Assembly: GCF_038502225.1 (NCBI RefSeq)
Contig: NW_027195241.1
Coordinates: forward strand, 157,501 to 221,500
Direction of reading: 5' to 3'
Length of the DNA stretch: 64,000 nt
Source: Cherax quadricarinatus
Taxonomy: Eukaryota; Arthropoda; Malacostraca; Decapoda; Parastacidae
Part shown: in pieces, positions 11,089 to 21,425 of the stretch
How the letters are laid out: each line of letters begins with the position of its first letter
How positions within the stretch are numbered: position 1 is the first letter of the stretch
Made by a program: the position numbers and the translations under genes
Notes under the pieces: model-generated
The model's input: only the letters and a program-made list of their open reading frames with translations
Databases searched by the model: none
What the model was told of the DNA's origin: nothing

Positions 11089-11849
11089 GGGTCGAGACTC
11101 AGCTCCTGGCCCCGCCACTTCACTGAACGCTAGTAGGCCCTCTCTCTCCCTGTTCCACGAGCTTTATCATACATCGTCTTGAAGCTATGTATGGTTCCTG
11201 CCTCCACTACATCACTCGCCAGATTGTTCCGCTTCCTGACCATTCTATGACTGAAGAAATACATCCTAACATCCCTGTGACTCATCTGAGTCTTCAACTT
11301 CCAAGAGTGACCCCTTGTTTCTGTGTCCCCTCTCAGGAACATCCTGTCTCTGTCCACCTTGCCTATTCCACGCAGTATTTTGTATGTCGTTATCATGTCT
11401 CCCCTAACCCTCCTGTCCTCCAGTGTCGTCAGGCTGATTTCCCTTAATTTTTCTTGGTAGGACATTTTCCTTAGCTCTGGAACTAACCTTGTTGCAAATC
11501 TTTACACTTTCTCTAATTTCTTAACGTGCTTGACGTACACGGTGTACCATGTCTTGAAAATTCCTTACTTAGGTATCGGAACGCTAATCTCAGGTTTGCC
11601 AGGCGCCCATATGCTACAGCAGTTATCTGGTTGATGTGTGCTTCCAGAGACGTGCCCGGTGTTATACTCACACCAAGATCTTTCTCCTTGAGTGAGGTTT
11701 GCAGTCTCTGGCCACTTAGCCTAAACTCTGTGTGCGGTCTTCTTTGCCCTTCTCCGATCTTTATGACTGTGCATTTGGCGGGGTTAAATTCGAGAAACCA
11801 GTTGCTGGACCAGGTGTCAGCCTGTCCAGGTCTCTTTGAAGTCCTGCCT
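11086..11849 (-). pseudogene. LINE B, 5'-truncated copy (C-terminal RT)
   Basis: The minus-strand frames 11130-11465 and 11513-11875 match LINE B ORF2 from 'WSSNWFLEFNPAKC' to the C-terminus. Relative to copy 1 the segment encoding 'VRPMLEYAAPVWNPH' is deleted near 11530. The 5' side stops at 'gtcctgcc' and passes directly into (TG)n at 11850. RT catalytic motifs are absent. Confidence 0.88.
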
Positions 11850-11866
11850 GTGTGTGTGTGTGTGTT
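11850..11866. repeat. Short (TG)n joining two LINE B copies
   Basis: Seventeen bases of TG repeat separate the truncated 5' end of one LINE B copy from the 3' terminus ('tgtactcacctaatt') of the next. Confidence 0.85.
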
Positions 11867-11970
11867 TGTACTCACCTAATTGTACTCACCTAGTTGAGGT
11901 TGCAGGAGTCGAGCCCAAGCTCCTGGCCCCGCCTCTTCACTGGTCGCTACTAGGTCACTCTCCCTGAACC
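11867..11970 (-). mobile_element. LINE B 3'-end fragment (~100 bp)
   Basis: Only the 3' UTR and last codons of LINE B are present, from 'tgtactcacctaattgtactcacctagttgaggttgcagg' to 'actctccctgaacc' (plus strand). It is followed at once by another complete LINE B 3' terminus at 11971. It is a very short 5'-truncated insertion. Confidence 0.8.
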
Positions 11971-12899
11971 GTACTCACATAATTGTACTCACCTAATTGT
12001 GGTTGCAGGGGTCGAGACTCAGCTCCTGGCCCCGCCTCTTCACTGATCGCTACTGGATCCTCTCTCTCTCTGCTTCCTGAGCTTTGTCATACCTCTTCTT
12101 AAAACTATGTATGGTTCCTGCCTCCACTACTTCACTTGCTAGGCTATTCCACTTGCTGACAACTCTATGACTGAAGAAATACTTCCTAACGTCCCTGTGA
12201 CTCGTCTGAGTCTTCAGCTTCCAGTTGTGACCCCTTGTCCCTGTGTCCCCTCTCTGGAACATCCTATCTCTGTCCACCTTGTCTATTCCCCGCAGTATCT
12301 TGTATGTCGTTATCATGTCTCCCCTGACCCTTCTGTCCTCCAATGTCGTCAGTCCGATTTCCCTTAACCTTTCCTCGTACGACATTCCCTTGAGCTCTGG
12401 GACTAGCCTTGTTGCAAACCTTTGTACTTTCTCTAACTTCTTGACGTGCTTGACCAGGTGTGGGTTCCAGACTGGTGCTGCATACTCCAGTATGGGCCTA
12501 ACATACACAGTGTACAGTGTCTTGAACGATTCCTTATTAAGGTATCGGAACGCTATTCTCAGGTTTGCCAGGCGCCCGTATGCTGCAGTGGTTATTTGGT
12601 TGATGTGTGCCTCCGGTGATGTGCTCGGTGTTATGGTCACCCCAAGGTCTTTCTCCCTGAGTGAGGTCTGTAGTCTTTGTCCACCTAGCCTATACTCTGT
12701 CTGCGGTCTTCTTTGCCCCTCCCCAATCTTCATGACTTTGCATTTGGCTGGATTGAACTCGAGAAGCCAGTTGCTGGACCACATGTCCAGCCTGTCCAGG
12801 TCTCTTTGCAGTCCTGCCTCATCCTCGTCCAATTTAATTCTTCTCATCAACTTCACGTCATCTGCGAACAGGGACACTTCAGAGTCTATTCCTTCCATC
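11971..12899 (-). pseudogene. LINE B, 5'-truncated copy ending in the FADD region
   Basis: The open frame (12050 up to ~12899) matches LINE B ORF2 from 'EVSLFADDVKLMRR' to the C-terminus without interruption. It passes into a (TG)n tract exactly at its truncated 5' end. The apparent His-Thr N-terminus is translated microsatellite. It keeps the catalytic Asp pair but lacks the palm's first Asp, the fingers and the endonuclease, so it cannot be active. Confidence 0.9.
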
Positions 12900-12922
12900 G
12901 TGTGTGTGTGTGTGTGCGTGTG

Positions 12923-13005
<83 letters not shown>
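12900..13005. repeat. (TG)n microsatellite between two LINE B copies
   Basis: About 50 TG units with GC interruptions near 12917 and 12929. One side is the truncated 5' end of the copy to the left, the other the 3' terminus of the copy starting at 13006. Confidence 0.95.
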
Positions 13006-13007
<2 letters not shown>

Positions 13008-13072
13008 TTACTCACCTATTTGTGGTTGCAGGAGTCGAGTCATAGCTCCTGTCCCCGCCTCTTCACTGATTG

Positions 13073-14764
13073 CTACTGGGTCCTCTCTCTCCTTGCTCCA
13101 TGAGCTTTATCAAACCATGTCTTAAAACTATGTATGGTTCCCGCCTCCACTACGTCACTTTCTAGGCTATTCCACTGCCTGACAACTCTATGGCTGAAGA
13201 AATACTTCCTAACATCCCTTTGACTCATCTGAGTCTTCAACTTCCAGTTGTGACCCCTTGTTTGTGTGTCCCATCTCTGGAACATCCTGTCTTTGTCCAC
13301 CTTGTCTATTCCGTGCAGTATTTTATATGTCGTTATCATGTCTCCCCTGACCCTCCTGTCCTCCAGTATCGTCAGGCCAATTTTCCTCAACCTTTCTTTG
13401 TAGGACAGTCCCCTTAGCTTTGGGACTAGTCTTGTTGCAAACCTTTGCACTTTCTCTAATTTCTTGACGTCCTTGACCAGGTGTGAATTCCAAACTGGTG
13501 CTGCATGCTCCAATATGGGCCTGACGTAAATGGTGTACAGAGTCTTGAACGATTCCTTACTTAGGTATCGGAACGCTATGCTATTCTTAGGTTTGCCAGA
13601 CGCCCGTGCTCTGCAACAGTTATCTGACTGATGTGCGCCTCAGGAGATGTGCTCAGTATTATACTCACCCCAAGATCTTTATCTTGTCGCTGAGCCTCCC
13701 ATCTTATCTGTGCATACTTGTTTCTGGCTCTTTGGCTGATCTCTTTATTTTCCTGGGTCCTTTGTCTTCTGTACCTTTTCAATTCTCTAGTACACCTAGT
13801 TTTTGCGTCCCTACACCTTTTGGTGAACCAAGGACTCGTTCTGATCTTCTCACTATTTCTGTTTCCCTTGAGAATAAACCTCTCCTCTGCCTCCTTACAT
13901 TTTGTTGTCACATAGTACATCATTTCTTTTACTGGTTTTCTTGCCAGTTCTCTCTCCCAATGAATATCTTGCAGGAAGTTCCTCTTGCTTGTGTAGTACC
14001 CCCTCCCTATTGTAGTTTGGTTTTTCCCATCCTATTCCTGCTATTCTCTCCACTTGTAGCTCAACTATGTAGTCAAAGAACAGAACCACATGATCACTGA
14101 CTCCTAGAGACCTCATACATATCCTCGATGTCCGAACTACTCAAGGTGAATACAAGGTCCAGTCTTGCAGGATCATCCTCACCTCTCTCTCTGGTAGTGT
14201 CTCTAACATGTTGATGCATGAGGTTTTCCAGTACCACATCCACCATCTTGGATCTCCATGTTTTGGGACCCCCATGGGGCTCCAATTTTCCCAGTCAATC
14301 TCCTTGTAATTTAAATCACCCATAACTAGTAACTTTGCTCCCCCCCATGTGAGCTCTTCTGGCCACCTCGGCTAGTGTGTCGACCATTGCTCTGTTGCTC
14401 TCATCATATTCTTCTCTTGGGCTCCTGCAGTTCTGTGATGGGTTGTACATTACTGCAATTACCACCTTATGGCCCTCAGACTGGATTCCTCCTACTAAGT
14501 AGTTCCTTTCGGCTATGGTATCCATTCCTTCCATTTTCTCAAATCCCATCAGTTTTTAATGTGCAGTGCAACTCCTTCTCCCCCTCTCGTCCCTCTGTCT
14601 TTCCTGAGGATTTGATATCCAGATGGAAAGATTGCATCTGTTATCATCCTGGTGAGTTTTGCTTCTGTGAGTGCTATTATATCTGGGGATGTCTCCTTGA
14701 TTCTTTCATGCCACTCCTCACACTTATTTGTTATCCCATCTGCATTTGTATACCACACCTTCAA
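13073..14764 (-). pseudogene. LINE B ORF2 remnant: endonuclease plus C-terminus, RT core deleted
   Basis: Endonuclease motifs are readable in order from 14764 downward: 'VWYTNADGITNK', 'ALTEAKL', 'VIAVMYNPSQN', 'MGDLNYKEIDWEN' and 'SDHVVLFFDY'. They are spread over at least four frames. The linker 'SPWFTKRCRDAKT' leads to the deletion junction, and the C-terminal thumb then continues to 13073. No RT catalytic residue remains. Confidence 0.85.
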
Positions 14765-14831
14765 CCTCTTTTTTAAAACTGAGGTCTGGGGAATACGTTG
14801 GGGTTGGAGAAGTGGGAGACCTAATAAGGAA

Positions 14832-15942
14832 CTATGGGTGGTTGCTGTGGGGGTGGAGCTTATAATGAGGTGGGTGGGGGCATTGGATACGGCATGTGTG
14901 CTTTGGGTAGAATGTTTTTGTTGTATTGGGGTTGTCCTGGTTGGGGGCTTCTGTAGGTGTTTGTGAGGGAGGCTGTATTTGATCTTCCTCCTGAGTCTGG
15001 GTTGTCCTGTCCATCTCCATCTTCACCTTTCTTTCCTCCTTTCGTCTTTGTATCATCTCTCTCAGTTTCTGCCTTTCTTCATGTGTTCTGTTGCAGTCGA
15101 GATACACCTTCCGGTACGCCAGCCTGTCTCTTACTCTTGCTTTCTCCTGCAGGATCCTGTTCCAAGTCGATTCTGCCTTGAAAGTCACTTTCACTGGTCG
15201 GGTTCTTCTTCTTGCAACCCCCCCTATTCTCCGAAAATTTGCCAGCTGAGTCATGTCATCTTGTTTTGTAAGTTTCCCCTTCAACTTCCTGGAGCCCATG
15301 AACAAAGACTGACCTCTCCCTTTCATACTCCCACTGCATATCCCTACTTATCCCCTGATTTGATTTAGTTTCCTCCATTGCAGCTTTCCTTTCTTCAGTT
15401 TCTTCACTATCTATTGTCCTTAGGCTCAGTGGCCTGTCATTTTCCCTTCTCAGCTTTCCCTGGCCTCTGCTGTGGTCTGTTAGGGCCTCCACATATAACT
15501 TAGCTCTTTCATTTTCTACAGCCCCCTCGATTGCTCCTCGTGTGTTTCTTTCTTTTTCTTGGGCTCCACAGTAGTCTGATAGGGCTTCTGCATGCAGTTT
15601 CACTCCTTCATTCCCTACAGTCCCCTTGTTTGTGACTGAGGTAGCAGTCTATGATGTCATTCCCAAATTGTTCTTTAGTTTTTTAGGATGTTTCAGATTT
15701 TTCAGTTCCTCTTCTAATCTCTGTTTCCTAGCCTCTGCTGTTGTGACTTGCATCTACCACTTCTTGCTTTCTGCATCTACCCTCTTTTCCATTCTCATGC
15801 TAAATTCGTCTAGCCTCTTTCCCCATTCGTGTTCCCTTTTTATGAGCTCTGCTGCCCAATCTTCCTTTGCAGTTTCATCCTCCAGTCCCTTGGTTTTCCT
15901 TCCTGCTCTCCGGCAACCCATTTTTTTTGTTTTGATTGCCAC
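14832..15942 (-). pseudogene. LINE B ORF1 remnant, frameshifted
   Basis: Three minus-strand frames (15754-15942, 15256-15603, 14832-15326) together cover an ORF1 protein. They give a Glu/Lys-rich N-terminal coiled coil, a central 'RSVFVHGLQEVEGE' block, then 'NFRRIGG', 'STWNRILQEKARV' and a Pro/Gln/Thr-rich tail. It is diverged from the ORF1 of copy 1 but collinear with it, which identifies the conserved ORF1 core of the family. Confidence 0.75.
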
Positions 15943-16275
15943 AGAATGAAAAACTTACGTAATTCTGTGTGTATATTTTGTGGTAGGTTTGTCCGAGTGT
16001 GGGGGGGGGGGGCGGGGAGGTAGAGGAGGAAGCTCTAGACAGTGGCTAAATGGGAGAGGGGTGGGGAGTGGAATTGAGAGGGGAATATGGGGAGTGAGGA
16101 GGAGGGAGAAGCAAAGGGGGAGAATGGGAGAGGGAGAGGGCGAAAGGGAAAGTGGTGGAGGAGAAGGAGGATGAGAGAGAGGGATGATCAGGGGAAGAAG
16201 TGGGGGATTAGCAGGGGAGGGTGCAAGGGAGAGAGAGAGAAATAGAGAGAGAAAGAGAGAGAGAGAAAGAGAGAG
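15943..16275. repeat. Purine-rich, G-rich tract upstream of a LINE B ORF1
   Basis: The plus strand is almost all A and G from ~16000, with a run of ten or more G near 16002-16012 and many GGGA/GGAG motifs, grading into (AG)n at 16225-16273. On the element's strand this is a polypyrimidine leader, as in copy 1. It has G-quadruplex potential. Gly/Arg-rich open frames here are artefacts. Confidence 0.75.
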
Positions 16276-16449
16276 TGTGTGTACTCAGTTGTGCTCACCT
16301 AATTGTACTCACCTAGTTGTGGTTGCAGGGGTCGAGCCCCAGCTCCTGGCCCCGCCTCTTCACTGGTCGCTATTAGGTCACTCTTCTGGAACCGTGAGCT
16401 TTATCATGCCTCTGCTTAAAGCTATGTATGGATCCTGCCTCCACTATAT
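16276..16449 (-). mobile_element. LINE B copy, left part (3' end) of an interrupted element
   Basis: It begins with the standard 3' terminus ('ctcacctaattgtactcacctagttg') and covers the last ORF2 codons. It stops at 'cctgcctccactatat'. The continuation of the same coding sequence resumes at 22895 ('cccttcccaaactattcta'), so the two parts are one LINE B copy split by a 6.4-kb insertion. Confidence 0.85.
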
Positions 16450-16771
16450 TGTGTAGACAGCCTGTACTGTCTGCACAGACAGCCTATGCTGTCTGCCAGA
16501 TTAGTTCATATTTTGCACCACTAAGGTGCTGCCCTCTGGGCCAGCCCAAAGTGAGTGGGATGCTGGGCCCACACTCTCTCACTCACTCAGCAGCCTAGCA
16601 GAAAGACACAAGGCCTACTCTCGCTCTCTCCCTCGGGGGATGGCCTTCCCGGCCATGGGCACAACACACAAGCCTGTGTACCCACCACGAACTTGCAAAT
16701 AAAGTAAGAAGCCTCTGAAGATGTTTATCATTTACTCCCCACTAACAGCATCATCAAATAATCTCGTTATA
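16450..16771. repeat. LTR-like direct repeat, left copy
   Basis: A ~322-bp sequence starting 'TGTGTAGACAGCCTGTACTG' and ending '...CTCGTTATA' recurs at 22591-22894. The two copies differ by a few substitutions, a CCCT indel and an ~18-bp indel near 16690. They bound a 6.1-kb interval that splits a LINE B element, as LTRs would. The 5' end is a canonical TG, but no clear terminal CA was found. It carries CT- and AT-rich blocks, with no obvious TATA signal. Confidence 0.7.
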
Positions 16772-17165
16772 AATAGTGACAACATTGCTCATTATAAATG
16801 GAGGGAAGCGGTGGTCACAGCAGTTGTGTTTGCTATTCTCAGGTGCTAAAGTAGAATAAGTTCACAATTTTGCCATTATATTCCAAAGCTCATTTATTTG
16901 ATTACCACTTTATTGTTCACCACAACCTATATTAGTCCCTTTTATATTATAATTTTATACTATAATTCTAACTTTAAAAAAATTACCTTTATAGTACTAC
17001 CTACTATCATATTCCCAAGCTCCATTATTTGATCATCACTTTATTTGTATTAGTCCCTTAGCTCATTATTTTACATTTGTTAAATAATCCAGGTGCTATT
17101 TTTTAGCTTAAGACTATTTACTTTGTTTTATACTTAATTCTAACTATAGATTCACTACAAATCTT
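16772..17165 (+). other. LTR-like element internal start and LINE C 5' leader
   Basis: An A/T-rich stretch lies between the left LTR-like repeat and the LINE C start codon. The exact junction between the host element and LINE C could not be placed. 'ggtggtcacagcagttgtg' near 16810 is probably already LINE C leader. No coding sequence is visible. Confidence 0.5.
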
Positions 17166-20100
17166 ATGATTACAAGCATTGATCCTGATACCAACCTCTT
17201 ATTTAATGACTTAAATGAATCAAACAGTTACTGTAATTACTACACTGCAGAACAATCAAAGGCACTTCTCAGTGCCAACAACAACATAACTATCTTTAAC
17301 TACAATATCAGATCTTTAAGCAAGCATTACGATGACCTCATAGCATTACTAAATTCCTTACATGCCAATATGTCCATCATTACACTAACTGAAACCTGGC
17401 TAAAGCCTGATAGTACAGATGTCTGTGCCATTCCTGGTTACACAGCCATACACAACTGTAGGCCAGACCAACAAGGGGGTGGCACAGCCATATACTACTC
17501 AGACCAACTAGAATGTATCACTAATACTTGCACAAGGGATAAACATGGGGAATATATAATAGCTAAATTCAAATCCAAATACCTACAAAAACCTCTCACA
17601 GTGATAAACATCTACAGAGTTCCACAGTCAAACATTAGCCAATTTAGTCAAAATCTAGGAAGTATGATAACTGATGCACGCATGAACAAAGATCACTTAC
17701 TACTCTCAGGTGACTTCAATATAAATCTCCTGCAAGACCAGGACCCACACGTTACTGAATTCACAAACACAATGAGTAACTGTATGTTACTACCAACAGT
17801 AACAAAACCTACAAGAGTTACAGAGACTAGTGTTTCCCTACTTGACCACATCTGGACCAACACCATATCCCCTTTAAAATCAGGCATAATTACAGATAAT
17901 ACCACAGACCACTACCCTACTTTCCTCATAACAACTCTTGGTAAACTACCCCAAGACACTACTAAAGTCACCTTCAGACTTCACAATGAGGCAGCCATTA
18001 ATAACTTCACAACAGCAATAGCAAACATTGATTGGCACACTGAGCTAGAAATCTATACAGATATTGACGAATGTATTAATAATTTTCTAAAAAAAAACCA
18101 ATACCTCTATAACAAGCACTGCCCTAAAAAAACTAAACAGATGACAGCAAAGAGACTGAACAGTCCCTGGCTAACACACAGATTTCTCAAATCCATAAAT
18201 ACAAAACACCAATATGAAAAACAGTACAGAATGGGTCACATAACCAGAGACCAAACAAAACGTTACTCGTCAATCCTAACCAGCCTGATAAGAAGGGCAA
18301 AAAAATTGTATTATGAGAACAGATTATCCAACTTACGAGGTGATATAAAAAAGACCTGGAAAATCCTATCAGAAATTCTGGGAACAAAAAAGATATCACG
18401 AAATAGCGAAATAAAATTAGCAAAATCAGATGAACCCCAACTCCCACCAACAGAAACAGCAAACAGACTCAATGATTTCTTCTCCACTATAGGACAAAAC
18501 CTTGCCAATAAAATCCCAAGCTCAGATACCCCACCAAATGACTACCTCACCGGCAACTACCCGAACACACTGTTCCTAGCTCCGACTAACCCATACGAAG
18601 TCTCCATTATTTTCAACGCACTAAAAAACAAGGCAGGAGATTTAAATACCTTACCACCCTTTATATACAAAAAAGTGTCACAAGTGCTATCACCAATCAT
18701 TGCAACACTCTTTAACAAATCCATTGAATCCTCCACCTTCCCTACAGTACTCAAAATAGCAAGGGTCACCCCGATCCACAAAGGAGGAGACCAAACAGAG
18801 TTGAATAACTATAGGCCAATATCCAACTTACACCCTCTCTCAAAAATCTTCGAAAAATTAATTCATAAACGAATCTACTCCTACCTTATCTCCCAAAACA
18901 TACTCAACCCCTGCCAATTTGGATTCAGGCCTAATAAAAATACTAATGATGCTATTATACACATGCTAGAACATATATACACTGCAATAGAGAAAAAAGA
19001 AGTCCCACTGGGGATCTTCATTGACTTACGTAAAGCTTTTGATACAGTTGACCATGACTTGCTCCACGTAAAATTGTCACACTATGGTATAAGAGGGCAC
19101 TCCCTCAACTACCTCAAGTCATACCTCAGCAACAGAAGTCAATATGTGTACGCAAATGGGACAAACTCTTCTGCGCAACCAATTACAGTTGGTGTCCCAC
19201 AGGGAAGTGTCCTTGGCCCTCTTCTCTTTCTCCTATACATAAATGACCTTCCAAATGCTTCGCAATTACTCAAACCCACACTATTTGCAGATGACACTAC
19301 ATACGTCTTCTCTCACCCGAGCCCAGTCACGCTAGCCAATACTGTAAATACCGAATTACAGAAAATATCTACCTGGATGAGGACTAACATACTTACACTA
19401 AACATTGACAAAACCTACTTCATTCAGTTTGGTAACAGAGCTACAGATGTCCCTCTTAACATAATGATAAACGGATCACCTATCACAAAACTAACAGAGG
19501 GAAAATTCTTAGGAATCCACCTTGATAATAGACTCAAATTTCATACACATATACAACAAATTTCTAAGAAAATTTCCAAGACTGTAGGCATACTATCGAA
19601 GATACGGTACTATGTTCCACAGTCAGCCCTCCTGGCCCTATATCACTCTCTTATTTACCCCTATCTCACCTATGGAATTTGTGCATGGGGCTCAACAACA
19701 ATTAACCATCTCAGACCACTAATTACCCAACAAAAGGCTGCAGTTAGAATGATAACACATTCTCACTACAGGCAGCACACTCCACCAATATTCAATACAC
19801 TAAACCTACTCACCATACAAAACATCCATACTTATTACTGCACCTATTACATACATAGAACACTTAACTCTGATATTAACCCTCCCCTCAAACATCTCCT
19901 TGCCAACCTCAACAGGACACATGACCATAACACAAGGCACAGATCACTCTTTGATGTTCCTCGTGTCCATCTCACACTATGCAAAAACTCAATGCACATA
20001 AAAGGCCCTAAAATCTGGAATTCATTACCTGTAAATATAAAAGAAACACTACCTGTTTATAAATTCAAGTCTCTTCTCAAAGATCACTTACTCACCCAAA

Positions 20101-20461
20101 ACCAAATAAATACTGAATAACTGAACCTAATAAATTGTATATCTTAAATGTTTCTCACAATTATATCACATAAATGTTAAACCTAAAACCGAATCTAACT
20201 TTATTATTTTTTAAATACACTACCCAACAGAATCCTTCATATGACTGAATGCAACCATATGACCTGTCTTTGTAATACTCACTTGTGCTTTATAGTAATC
20301 TGTTTACATTAATGTTTTATCACTGATTTCATCATTGCTTAGTTAATCTTAAGTTAATTTTAAGCATGCCAAAGTGGCTTTGGCAGTGCTGTATTTTTTT
20401 GTACCTCTGTATGTGTGCTCAAATTGGAAATAAATAAATAAATAAATAAATAAAAAATAAA
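16800..20461 (+). mobile_element. LINE C, apparently complete non-LTR retrotransposon
   Basis: It consists of an A/T-rich 5' leader, one long ORF (17166-20120), a ~320-bp 3' UTR and a 3' terminal (AAAT)n tail at ~20430-20461. It is inserted inside the LTR-like element, since LTR-like-element sequence resumes after the tail. The left boundary is approximate and no target duplication was resolved. It is on the opposite strand to the LINE A and LINE B copies and markedly more A/T-rich, so it is a separate, probably younger insertion. Confidence 0.88.
17166..20120 (+). CDS. LINE C ORF: APE endonuclease - reverse transcriptase, intact (984 aa)
   Basis: The endonuclease domain (residues ~38-255) shows 'FNYNIRSL' (44-51), 'TLTETWL' (73-79), 'LSGDFNIN' (180-187), 'LLDHIW' (225-230) and 'TTDHYPTF' (246-253), which is the expected set of catalytic Asn, Glu, Asp and His positions. 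The RT has 'NYRPISNL' (~547), 'IFIDLRKAFDTVDH' (~618), '[11 protein letters not shown]' (~674) and 'FADDTTYV' (~707). A C-terminal region ends 'IKGPKIWNSLPVNIK'. No stop or frameshift occurs. It would nick the target and copy its own RNA onto it. There is no ORF1. The clade is not certain; a CR1/Rex-like group fits the motifs. Confidence 0.95.
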   Translation: MITSIDPDTNLLFNDLNESNSYCNYYTAEQSKALLSANNNITIFNYNIRSLSKHYDDLIALLNSLHANMSIITLTETWLKPDSTDVCAIPGYTAIHNCRPDQQGGGTAIYYSDQLECITNTCTRDKHGEYIIAKFKSKYLQKPLTVINIYRVPQSNISQFSQNLGSMITDARMNKDHLLLSGDFNINLLQDQDPHVTEFTNTMSNCMLLPTVTKPTRVTETSVSLLDHIWTNTISPLKSGIITDNTTDHYPTFLITTLGKLPQDTTKVTFRLHNEAAINNFTTAIANIDWHTELEIYTDIDECINNFLKKNQYLYNKHCPKKTKQMTAKRLNSPWLTHRFLKSINTKHQYEKQYRMGHITRDQTKRYSSILTSLIRRAKKLYYENRLSNLRGDIKKTWKILSEILGTKKISRNSEIKLAKSDEPQLPPTETANRLNDFFSTIGQNLANKIPSSDTPPNDYLTGNYPNTLFLAPTNPYEVSIIFNALKNKAGDLNTLPPFIYKKVSQVLSPIIATLFNKSIESSTFPTVLKIARVTPIHKGGDQTELNNYRPISNLHPLSKIFEKLIHKRIYSYLISQNILNPCQFGFRPNKNTNDAIIHMLEHIYTAIEKKEVPLGIFIDLRKAFDTVDHDLLHVKLSHYGIRGHSLNYLKSYLSNRSQYVYANGTNSSAQPITVGVPQGSVLGPLLFLLYINDLPNASQLLKPTLFADDTTYVFSHPSPVTLANTVNTELQKISTWMRTNILTLNIDKTYFIQFGNRATDVPLNIMINGSPITKLTEGKFLGIHLDNRLKFHTHIQQISKKISKTVGILSKIRYYVPQSALLALYHSLIYPYLTYGICAWGSTTINHLRPLITQQKAAVRMITHSHYRQHTPPIFNTLNLLTIQNIHTYYCTYYIHRTLNSDINPPLKHLLANLNRTHDHNTRHRSLFDVPRVHLTLCKNSMHIKGPKIWNSLPVNIKETLPVYKFKSLLKDHLLTQNQINTE

Positions 20462-20967
20462 TCTTCTCTTCATCACCCTACACAACAAGCATTCGTCTCT
20501 CAAAAAGTTATCCTAATGTCGTGTCTGCACGTTTCAGCATCCAGACACAGGTACAAGCAGGATCCAGGCCGAAATTTTCCGAAATTCTTCGAGAATTGTA
20601 AGTGGCGTCCCAGTGACTCCACACTACAGCATCCCACGCTGTTTCTCAAGTCACGTGTCCAGCATCACTTCTATGTTCTGCTTTTGTTCAGCTCAGCACA
20701 GCTATTTCAGCAAGCCAGAGGTGAGTTTTGTGGTGATTTCTGTGTCCAGTGTGAGTATTTCGCTGTGTTGTGGGTTTGAGAGGAAGTGGCCAGATCCTCT
20801 CTCGCCATACACCCACCTACGCTCGCCCTACAGTACTCTAACACCTCACCAGCCTACCATACACTACTCACCACTGCCCACTCCCTCTGCTGTGTTTTCT
20901 GCTGTTTTTTGTGTGAATTCATTGCCAGAGCTGTGTATCCGAGTGCCCGAGGCCACTCGAAGCCACT

Positions 20968-21139
20968 TGAATCAGCAAGCCACATGGATCAGCAAGTCAT
21001 GTGGATTAGCAAGCCACGTGGATCAGCAAGCCATGTGGATCAGCAAGTTATGTGGATCAGCATGCCACGTGGATCAGCAAGCCATGTGGATCAGCAAGCC
21101 ATGTGGAGCAGCATGCCATGTGGATCACGACACCATGTG
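20968..21139. repeat. 17-bp tandem repeat (ATCAGCAAGCCATGTGG), ~10 units
   Basis: Units such as 'gatcagcaagccatgtg' repeat head-to-tail with scattered substitutions (AAGC/ATGC, CATG/CACG). Because 17 is not a multiple of three, the overlapping frames show a 17-residue period, which argues against real coding. Confidence 0.85.
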
Positions 21140-21224
21140 GGGTGTGGGCGATGTCACGTGGATCTTCAAGCCACATGAGTTACCGAGCCAGCCCAGGCCA
21201 CATGCTGTAGTCTGCTGCTGCAGC

Positions 21225-21425
21225 ATTCCACTGATGTCGCTGCACTGACATCACCCAAGATGCTGCCCGACTTCATGACGTAACCTCATGACATCACCTA
21301 CGTTGCTGCCAACTTCATGATGTCATGATGTCTGCCTGACGTCTCCTCGAGATGTCTGCTGATGTCACAGTGCTACTGACGTCACCTCGTGATGTCACGC
21401 CTGACATCACATAATGTCACATCGA
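21225..21425. promoter_or_regulatory. Cluster of CRE-like palindromes (TGACGTCA and decayed forms)
   Basis: Within 200 bp there is one perfect TGACGTCA (21377-21384) and repeated TGACATCA, TGATGTCA, TGACGTAA, TGATGTCT and TGACGTCT. Most variants are one CpG transition away from TGACGTCA, the binding site of CREB/ATF-type factors. A regulatory role for the retroelement is inference; the motif cluster is directly visible. Confidence 0.5.

Larger units (their letters stand above)
13006..15942 (-). mobile_element. LINE B copy with both ORFs but an internal RT deletion
   Basis: From the 3' end at 13006 the order on the minus strand is: C-terminal RT (13073-13675), a junction near 13685-13690, linker and endonuclease (to 14764), and ORF1 (14832-15942). 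The junction joins 'RWEAQRQ' directly to 'DKDLGVSI'. About 1.17 kb present in copy 1 (equivalent to 5955-7123), containing the entire RT palm, is missing. ORF1 starts with 'MGCRRAGRK' at 15942 next to an A-rich run, like copy 1 at 9305. Numerous other frameshifts are present. Confidence 0.9.

Noticed and set aside
20613..21248. 211-codon host gene candidate
   Set aside because: Low-complexity composition, includes the 17-bp repeat out of phase with codons, no recognisable domain, and lies inside the LTR-like element.
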